A DNA stretch of 64,000 nucleotides. Origin: Rallus limicola. Lineage: Eukaryota > Chordata > Aves > Gruiformes > Rallidae. The stretch is taken from assembly GCA_022605955.1 (NCBI GenBank), contig JAKCOZ010000082.1, positions 1,594,940-1,658,939 on the forward strand, written 5' to 3'. The translations under genes were made by a program, and so were the position numbers. Shown in pieces: positions 1 to 9,400 of the stretch; position 1 is the stretch's first letter, and every line of letters begins with the position of its first letter. Under the pieces are notes generated by a model. It did no database searches. It was not told where the DNA came from and saw only the letters and a program-made list of their open reading frames with translations.

Positions 1-452
1 CACCCTATCACCCCAGCATGTCCCCCACCCCCTGGGGTCCCCCCCCCGCCGTGTGACACCCCCAGCCCCTCGGGGCTACCCCCCCCCCCCCCCAGGGTGT
101 GTGATGCCTCCCACCCCCCCCCCCCCCCGGTGCCTGTTCCCTCCCTCCCCACGGTGTGTGACGCCCCCCGTTTCATGGCCCGTCCGGACCCCCTTCCCCC
201 CCCCCCACCCCCCCGGGGGCGCTGACTCCTGCGCTCCCGAGGGTCCCGGGACACCCTCTGCGCCCGCGCGCCCCCGCCCCGCGCGCCCCCGCCCCGCGCG
301 CCCCCGCCCCGCGCGCCCCCGCCCCCGCGCGCCCCCGCCCCGCGCGCCCCCCGCGCCGCCGGTACCGGACTCCAGCCCCCGGCGGCCCTCGCGCGGTGCC
401 ACGTGAGCGGCGGGAGATTCAAATCGCGGGCGGGGCCGCAGCCGCCGCAACC
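1..452 (+). promoter_or_regulatory. IQGAP3: IQGAP3 promoter and 5' leader, CpG-rich
   Basis: This GC-rich upstream segment leads directly into the IQGAP3 start codon. The first 230 bases are mostly C runs; 264-358 is a short tandem array of a CGCGCGCCCCCGCCCC-like unit. Proximal sites I can see are an E-box CACGTG (400-405), a GGCGG element (about 409-413) and, four bases further on, TTCAAA (418-423), which is a CHR element (TTTGAA) read on the other strand. GC boxes follow at 427-436. No TATA box is visible. The start codon sits in a strong context (GCAACCATGG). The transcription start cannot be placed from sequence alone. Confidence 0.7.
264..358. repeat. Short GC-only tandem repeat in the promoter
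   Basis: About six copies of a 15-16 bp unit, CGCGCGCCCCCGCCCC with small length changes, lie about 100-190 bp upstream of the start codon. Every unit contains CpG dinucleotides and an SP1-like CCCCGCCC core. Confidence 0.8.
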
Positions 453-471
453 ATGGAGGGAACGGGGCGCT
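453..471 (+). CDS. IQGAP3: IQGAP3 exon 1 (start codon)
   Basis: Nineteen coding bases encode MEGTGR plus the first base of the next codon, then a GTGAGT donor. The ATG has A at -3 and G at +4. The next exon supplies AT to make TAT, giving YGRLTADEMDEQRRQN, which matches the family N terminus. The human protein has a slightly longer start, so the first few residues are less certain than the rest. Confidence 0.88.
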
Positions 472-3400
472 GTGAGTGACCGGCACCGGGCTTGGGGGCC
501 CTGAGGGCTTGGGGGCCCTGAGGGCTTGGGGGCCCTGAGGGCTTGGGGGCCCTGAGGGCTTGGGGGCCCTGAGGGCTTGGGGGCCCTGAGGGCTTGGGGG
601 CCCTGAGGGCTTGGGGGCCCTGAGGGCTTGGGGGCCCTGAGGGCTTGGGGGCCCTGAGGGCTTGGGGGGCCCTGAGGGCTTGGGGGCCCTGAGGGCTTGG
701 GGGCCTGAGGGCTTGGGGGGCCCTGAGGGCTTGGGGGGCCCTGAGGGCTTGGGGGCCCTGAGGGCTTGGGGGCCCTGAGGGCTGGCGCTGCCAGAGCCCC
801 CCCTCCTGGGGTTATATTTTGGGGAATGTGCCCGGGGATGCTATGGGGTGCCACCCAGCAGTCATGGGTGCCTCCAGCACTGCCAAAGGACCCCAAACCT
901 GAGGTTGTGCCCCCCCCTCCTCCCCCCACACTCCCCCCCTGGGTGCTGGGTCTGGGTGCTGGCTGCAGCCTGGACAGTGACACCATCAGGTCTCAACCCC
1001 CCCTCCCTGGGAGGTGCTGGCAGGGTGCTATGGGGGGCAACCCCCCTTTCCATTGTGAACCCCTAATTTGGGTGGGTATGGGTGCTGGTGTCCCCACCCC
1101 AATACTGGGGGGTGATGGTGTGCCCCCCCTGTTGCCCCCCAGATGGACGCCTCACCGCCGATGAGATGGATGAGCAGAGGAGGCAGAACGTTGCCTACCA
1201 GTACCTGTGTCGCTTGGAGGAGGCCAAGCGGTAGGGCTGGACCCCTCCTCAAGTTTGGGGGAGGCTGGGGGGAGGGTTGCAAGGCTGGGGGTAAAGCACA
1301 GGGGGTCTGGGTGCAGGGGGCTGGGAGGTGTAACACTGCCCAGTGGGTCTGGGCGGGGGGGGGGGGGGGGGGGGCTGTGCAGCCCTGTCTGTTCTGGGTG
1401 CTTTCTGGCCCTTTTTGGGATTGGGTGAGGGTTTTTTTATTTGGGGGGGGGGGCTGCTCAGCCATGCTGCTGCACCCAGAGAAACACCCATCTGCTAATC
1501 CCCCCCCTCAGCAAAGGGGGTGGGGGCTGACATCTCCCTGCCATAGGGGATTTATGTGAGGGGAGTGTCTCCTTTGGGTGCTGCTATTCCTGCTGGGGAG
1601 GGGTCTGGAGGGGAGGAGGAGGGGGGGGTGGGTGTCCTGTGATGAACCCTGTCTCCCTCCCTGGCAGCTGGATGGAGACCTGCCTGAGGGAGGAGCTGCC
1701 CCCCCCCCACGCAGCTGGAGGAAAGCCTCTGTAATGGGGTGCTCCTGGCCAAGCTGGGCCACTGCTTTGCCCCCACCGTGGTCCCCTCTGAAGAAGATCT
1801 ATGACCGTGACCAGGCACGGTACAAGGTAAGGCGGTGGCACCGTGGGGGGAGTGGGGGGGGGGGGGGCACCCCTTGGGACACACCCCAAAACTTCCAGGG
1901 CCCTGGAAGGGATGGATGTGCTGGGGAGGGATGTGCTGGTTGCAGCTTAATAGAGCGGGGATGAAAACAAGCTGCACCACCCAGGGGTTTGGGGGGGGGG
2001 GGTCACAGGCTTTGCCCCTGGCTTTAGCTTCATGTCTTGGCTGGGTGGATCTGGGATGGAAGGGGGGGGGGGATGACACCCCAGGGTTGGGGGAAGATGG
2101 GGTTCAGCCTGACCTTGGCTTCCTCTTCCAGGCAGCCGGGCTTCACTTTCGGCACACGGATAACATCAACTACTGGCGCGATGCCCTGCAGCACGTGGGG
2201 CTGCCCTCGGTAACGTCCCCCTTCTTCTTTGCCCTGGGCTTTGTCCCTGTCCCCCCCCTCTTTGGCTGCTGTCCTCCCCCCTGTGGATGACACCCCCCCC
2301 CCTCTTTGGCTGCCATCCTCCCCCCATGGACCCCCCCCCTCTTTGGCCACTGTCCTCCCCCCATGAACAATGACATCCCCGCTCTTTGGCCACTGTCTTC
2401 CCCTGTGGATGACAACCCCCCCCTCTTTGGCCGCCATCCTCCCCCCGTGGACCCCCTCTCTTTGGCCACTGTCCTCCCCCCATGGACGATGACATCCCCC
2501 CCTCTTTGGCCGCCGTCCTCCCCCTGTGGACCCCCCCTCTCCCCCTCTTTGGCCGCCATCCTCCCCCCCGTGGACCCCCCCCCTCCCCCCTCTTTGGCTG
2601 TCATCCTCCCCCCCGTGGACCCCCCCTCCCCCCTCTTTGGCTGCCATCCTCCCCCCCGTGGACCCCCCCCTCCCCCCTCTTTGGCTGCCATCCTCCCCCC
2701 TGTGGACCCCCCCCCTCCCCCCTCTTTGGCTGCCATCCTCCCCCCCGTGGACCCCCCCTTGGTGCCGTTTTGACCTGACCTCTCACTTGTCTTGCTGGCA
2801 GATCTTCTACCCAGAGACCACGGACATCTATGACAAGAAGAACATGCCCAGGGTGGTCTACTGCATCCACGCACTGAGGTGGGGTGTCCCCAGCCCAGCC
2901 CCAGGGCCCAAACAGTTGTCGTGGCTCAGGACCCCTTGGGTGGCTGGGCTGTGACAGCCTCAGGTGTCATGGAAGGGGTGGGATGGAGAAGCCAGCGACC
3001 CCGTGGTCACAATGTGTGTGCCTGTTTCACCTTGCAGCTTGTACCTCTTCAAGCTGGGGTTGGCCCCACAGATCCAGGACTTGTCTGGGAAAGTGGATTT
3101 CACAGGTAGGGCACTGTGGGGGGGGGAGCCAGGCCTAGGGTTGCCTAGACCCAGGCCCTGGGTCGCCCAAGCCCCGGGGTCTGGGCACCAAGCAGGCCTC
3201 CCACCAACACTCCTGGGTCCCTGTGTTGGGAGGGATGTGGGGAACGAAGACCTTGTGTGAGCTCTTCCCAGAGCTGCCTGGTGATGCTCCTATCCCAGCA
3301 TGGATGCTTCTGTGCCTCTGGTCTGGGGGTGTGGGGTGGGGTTGTGTCTCTGGGGGTCACCTCCCTGTCCCAATGCTGTACTGGGCGCTGGTGCTGAGCG

Positions 3401-6400
3401 GTGACACCTCGATGCTCTGCTCCAGAGGAGGAGATCAACAACATGAAGCGGGAGCTGGAGAAGTACGGCCTGCAGCTGCCAGCCTTCAGCAGGATCGGGG
3501 GCATCCTGGCCAAGGAGCTCTCTGTGGATGAAGCAGCAGGTGATGGGGGGCTCCTGGGGGGAGGGTGGGGTGCTGGGTGGTGGTCTGTACAGGGGTCTCC
3601 ACTCAGCCCCCAACGTCAAATCTGGGGCCAGCAAATTGAGGGATGGGCTTGAGGTGGGGGGGAGTTTGGGATGCGCTTGGAGGGGAGGGGGGTGGGGTTG
3701 GGAAGGGGCTTTGGAAGAGGGGGAGTTTGGGATGCACTTAGGTGGAGAGAGTGTTGGGATGGGCTTTGGAAGGGGGAGAGGGGGGATGTTGGGATGGGCT
3801 TTGGAAGGGGGAGAGGGGGGATGTTGGGATGGGCTTTGGAAGGGGGAGAGGGGGGATGTTGGGATGGGCTTTGGAAGGGGGAGAGGGGGGATGTTGGGAT
3901 GGGCTTTGGAAGGGGGACAGGGGGGATGTTGGGATGGGCTTTGGAAGGGGATGTTGAGGAGGGGGTTTGGGGATGGGCTGGGGGATGGGTTGTGTTTGGG
4001 GATGGGCTGGGGGGAGAGGGGTGGTGTTTGGGATGTGCTGAGGGGGATGCTCTCCTTTGGGCACAGCTGCCAGGCCCAGCACACCCCCATGCCAGCCAGC
4101 AGCCCCTGGGGTTTGGCATTAGCCAAGCTCACCATAGAGACTCAGAGACGTGCTGGGCACAGGACACCCCAGCTGGCCCTTTGCACAGGCAGGGACACCC
4201 CATCCCACAGCACACAGGGGTGTGACAGATGCTCTGTCCTGTCCCATCTGTCCCCATCCCTCTTTCCCCCCCAGTCCACGCCGCGGTCCTGGCCATCAAC
4301 CAAGCTGTGGACCGTGGGGTGGCGGCGCAGACGATGGTGGCTCTCCACAACCCCAGCGCCATGCTCCGCGACCTGCGCCAGCCGCTGGCCGGCGCCTACC
4401 AGGAGATGCTGCATCAGGCCAAGCTGGAGAAGGGCAGGAATGCCAGGAACAGGGTGAGGAAGGCATGGGGTGGAGGGTCTTTGAGGGAGGTGTGGGGGGC
4501 TAGGAGAGGAGCAGCTTCTCTGCTGGTGGGTGCTTCCAGCTGGAGGGGGTCTCCCTTGGGGGTTGTGCCTGTGTTTGGTGGGTGAAATGTGGCCTGGGAG
4601 CCCCTGGGCTGATGAGAGGGTGGGAGGAAGGTCATGGGGAAGCGGTTCCTCATTGGGGGCTGGTTGACTTGGGGTTGGGAAATGAGCCCAGGCATCCATG
4701 GGAGACCCCTGCTGCCTGGCCCTGGGGTGCTTGGGCAGACAGCTCAGGGTTGGGGACTCCTTCTGCAGTACCTGCAGGTGATCCCTGAGGGAGAGGACAT
4801 CTATGACCAGTGTCTGACCCAGGCTGAAATCCAAGGGAACATCAACAAAGTGAATGGTGAGCTAAACCGTGGTTCCCCTCCCTGGGAAGGGGTTTCCAGA
4901 GCTTATCAATGTGGGGATGGTGGTACCCCCAGCCTGGTGAGGAGAACCTACCCAGGGTGGTGGGCACCGTGGGGAGGAGCTGTCTGCTCAGGCCAGCTTT
5001 GGAGTGGGGCTGGGTGTGTGTTTCCAAGGAGAAACTTAAAATGACTGGCACGCTGGCTTCAACCGTAGCTCCCTGGAGCTATGGGGGGACTTCTACCCCC
5101 CACCACCTCCTTTGGGTACCGACTGTCCTCTCCTCTAGTGCATGGAGCTCTGGAGGAGGTGGATGATGCCCTGGAGAGGCAGGATGCGCTGGCACTGTAC
5201 CAAGCGCTGCAGGACCCTGTCCTGGCCCTGCGCTGGCTCCAGCGGGACAACCTTGACCAGTACTTGGAGCAGCTCAGCACAGACCGGGAGCAGAAGGCTC
5301 TGGTAGGGGCTGGTGGGAGCCTGTGGGTAGGGGGAACCCATGCTGGGGGTGGTCCCCAGGGAGGAAGGGGAGGATGAGGAGGAGGTCGGCTCTGTGAATC
5401 ATCAGCTTTCCCCAAGCGGTTGGAGCGTGGCTGCTCTCTGGGCGCTGGCAGGAGGTGGTGTGAGACCAGGAGCTCTCTCTCTGCTTTCTGCAGGAGCTGG
5501 GCTACGTGGACCTGCTGGAGCAGGAGGAGGTGGAGGCCGGCGTCCTCGCGGCGAACAAGAAGGGCGAGGAGGAGCGAGCCAGTGAGCGGCTGGGCTGGGG
5601 AGAGGGGGGTGATGGATGTCCTGCTTCTCGCAGGTTTTGCTGCCTGGAGCATCCCCTGGAGCTGGTGGTCCTGTCAGCTACCTGGCTGAGCTCCCCAGGG
5701 GAGATGGGGCGCAACCAGGTCACCCTGGTCCCTCCCACAGTGCTGCAGGCTGTCAGTCGGATCAACACCGCTATCCGTCGCGGGGTGCCGGCTGAGACGG
5801 TGGAAGCCCTGATGGACCCTGTAGTGCAGCTGCCCCACATCTACCCACTCGCTGCCCCCCTGTACCAGTGCCAGCTGGCCCTGCTGCAGCACCAGCACCC
5901 ACAGGTGAGAGCTCCAGGGACCGGTGAGGGGGTCTGCTAGGATTGAGGGGTGCTCCCCTTGCACCTTGAGGAGGTTGTTGGGACCCTGGGATGGGTTCAT
6001 GGGGGGGGGTCATTGTCTCTGCTTGCCCCGTGCAGGGTGAGCTGGGGCAGGAGGAGCTGTTTGTGGCTGTGGAGATGCTTTCAGCTGTGGCGCTGGTGAA
6101 CCGAGCCTTGGATGCTGGAGACCCTGATGGGCTCTGGAGCAGCCTGGTCAGCCCTGCCCTGGGGCTCTCGGGCATCGAGGATGCGAATGCACAGCGGTAA
6201 GGAGAGGGGCTGTGTTTGGGGTGGGGTGGGGGGAGACCTGGGCTTGTTTCACCAGCCTCCCTGCCCTGTGCCTTGCCCCTTCCCCTTGGACAAGCAGGGC
6301 TGTGCTGGGTGCTGTTCCTGTGTCTGAGGGTGACAGCTGGGTGTGTTTTGTCTCTCCTGCAGTTATTTTGAGGACTTAGTGCAGCTGAAAGACCAATTTA

Positions 6401-9400
6401 GGGAAGCAGGAACTGAGTTCCTGGGCTGGAATGACATTCAGGACAGTGTGACCACCACCAATTCCTCAGTGGAAGATGAGAACGAGAGTGAGTGCTGCCC
6501 GGGGCAGGTTTCAGGGGGGCTCTGCGGACTTTCTGGGGAGGGTGGTTGCAGTGGGAGCCCAGCCCTAAGGAGACACCAGAGACTACCCTGGGCTGGGACT
6601 CTTGTGGGGTGCCCAGAGCCTTGGGGGGAGCTGACCCACCCATCCTTCCCCTTGGGCACAGGGGTTCTTGCTGTCCGGCTGATCAACGAGGCGCTGGTGC
6701 AGTCAGACCCGGAGCAGACGCTGGCGGCCTTGCTGCTGCCAGCAGCCGCCCTGCCTGACGTCACTCTCCTGACTGCTCAGCGCTACCATGATGTCCTGGC
6801 CCGGGCACAGAGGCTGAAGGCACAGGTTTGGTGTCACCCCCACTCCCCACACCCCTCACCCCCAGCCCCACGGTGCTGCCCAAGCCCCGCATTCCCCATC
6901 CCCAGCAGCGCGGCACCTTGCAAAGCAGAAGGTGCTCAGGGTGGGGGGGATGTAGCTCAAGACTGAGCTGAGACTTTGGAGGGGCCACCCAGCTCGCTAG
7001 GACTCACCCCCATCTTGCAGGCCACAGGGGATGATGGAGCCGTGCTTTGGTGGGAAGAGATCCGGGCTGGAGTCAGCCAGGCCAACCAGGACACTGAGGC
7101 AGCCAGGAGGAGTGAGTGCTCTGCCCAGGAATCAGGGGAGGAGGAGGTGGTGGGGGTGGGATAAGGGGCTCATGAGATCCACCCCCCTGCTCCCGCAGTG
7201 GCTCTGGGCATGGCTGCCATCAACCAGGCCATCAAGGAAGGGAAGGCAGCGCAGACCCTGCGTGTGCTGCGCAACCCCGATGTGGGCCTGTGCGGCGTGG
7301 TGAGCGCCTGTGCCGTGGCCTACCAGGACCAGCTCGCAGCTCTGATGGCTACCAAGGGACAAGCAGGTAATGCCTTGGGGGCCGCAACCCCTCCTCATGC
7401 TTCTCCCTACCCCATCCCCAGCAGCCTGGGGTGCCCCTTGCCTGAGCCATTTCAGCTCCCTCTTCGTCTCGGGGCGCAGGGGGCGCGAAGCTGTGCTGGA
7501 TCTGCCACAGGCTGAGGGATGGTGCTGAGTTCTACCTCAACCTGCGGAGCTTCGAGGGCAGCTGGCAGCGCCCGCGGGACGGTGACCTCAGCACTGCGCA
7601 CCTGAGCCGGGAGGAGATCCAGGTATGGGGAAGGGAAGGGGGGGTAAGGGAGAGGAAAGGGGTGGAAGGGAGGGGGAAGGGAGGGTAAGGGAGAGGGAAG
7701 GGAGGGTAAGGGAGAGGGAAGGGAGGGTAAGGGAGAGGGAAGGGAGGGGAAGGGGGGGTAAGGGAGAGGGAAGGGAGGGGGAAGGGGGGGTAAGGGAGGG
7801 GGAAGGGAGGGGGAAGGGGGGGGTAAGGGAGGGGGAAGGGGGGGTAAGGGGGGGTAAGGGAGGGGGAAGGGGGGGAAGGAGGGGTAAGGGAGAGGAAAGG
7901 GGGGGAAGGAGGGGTAAGGGAGGGGGAGAGCGAGGGGTGGGGAAGGGGGGTGGGATGGAGCTGGCAGCAGCTGAGCCAACGTGTCCCACCCCTGCAGTCG
8001 GTCATCACCCGAGTGACCGCGGCTCACGACCGGGAGCAGCTGTGGGCGTCCAGCGCCCCCTTGGTGGTGAAGCTCCAGGCTCGGCTGCGGGGCTTCCTGG
8101 TCCGTCGGGAATTCACGGCGCGACGGCGCGTCCTGCGGGAGCAGCAGCCGGCTGCCACCAGGATCCAGGTGATGCCGCCGGAACCCATCCCTCCCTCGGT
8201 GCCACAGGCCGGGCTTTGGAAAGCCTCCCGTTCCTGTGGGTGCCTCTCCTGGTGGGGGGTCTGGGCAAGGCACGTGTTTTTAGCCAGGAAATAAAGGTAT
8301 TAATACATGGAGAGAAGTTCTTCTGCTGAAGATGTCAGAATGAAGACTTCCTATGGGAGGAGAGGAGAGTGTAGAGGCAATAATGGCTTGTGAAGATGCC
8401 CAGGGGCTGTTCTCTCCTAAATCAGGGTGCAACAGAAGTTGGATTGCTGTGTATGTGTATATAAAGATATATATATATAAAAATAATATATATAAAATAG
8501 TAAAAATGTAAAATAAAATATAAAGATATATAAATATACACATACATGGAAAATATTAAAAATACAAAAATAGTAAAATAGTAAAAATTAAAAATGAAAT
8601 GTATAAGAATATAAAATATATACTAATATATGTATATTGATATTACTATTGATATTACTATTGATATTACTATTGATATTACTATTGATATTACTATTGA
8701 TATCTATAGGTAAATACATATGCTTATATATCAACATATACATATATATGAATATATAAATAGATTATAGATATAGATAGATGATAGATTATAGATATAG
8801 ATGTAAATATAGATGTAAATATAAATGTATAATAGGTATAAATATATAATAGATAAGATATAGAGAGATAATGTGTATATATATATATTATTTTTCACTA
8901 TGGCTTTCACCACCTGCTTTCTCCAGAAAGAAATAGGGGGAAAGATGGCCTAGAGCTGCTGCTGTCCCAGGGATACCTCAGGGGACCAGAGCAGGGACTT
9001 CCTTCCATCAGCAACTGCTGGAGCATCTGGAATGGTGGCTTCACTGTCCCCTCTTTGCTCTAGCACTTGGTTAGGTTTGAAGTGTGGCCATGGCCGCTCA
9101 GCACCATTCTCCAGCGGGTCTGGGGAGCGCCGGTCCTTGCTGCTCTGTATGGACTCACTGAGGATGGTGGTGAACTCCTGGCCATCATAGTGACCTTGCA
9201 CAGCTCTCAGCAGCTGGTTGTCCTTCCCCCCCCCACAGGCTTGCTGGAGAGGGTACAGGCAGCGCCGGGCTTACCTGGAGAGGCTGTGCTACCTGCGAGC
9301 CAACGTGGATGCTGTGACAAAGGTCTGGAAGGCTTTTTTTTTTTTCCTTTTCCCTTCTCTTTCCCACCTTGGGCATCACCACCACCTTGGTGGTGTTTCC

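Noticed and set aside
7470..7495. CTCF-like GCGCAGGGGGCGCG at the exon 18 acceptor
   Set aside because: It is explained by splice site plus coding sequence and matches only part of the CTCF motif.
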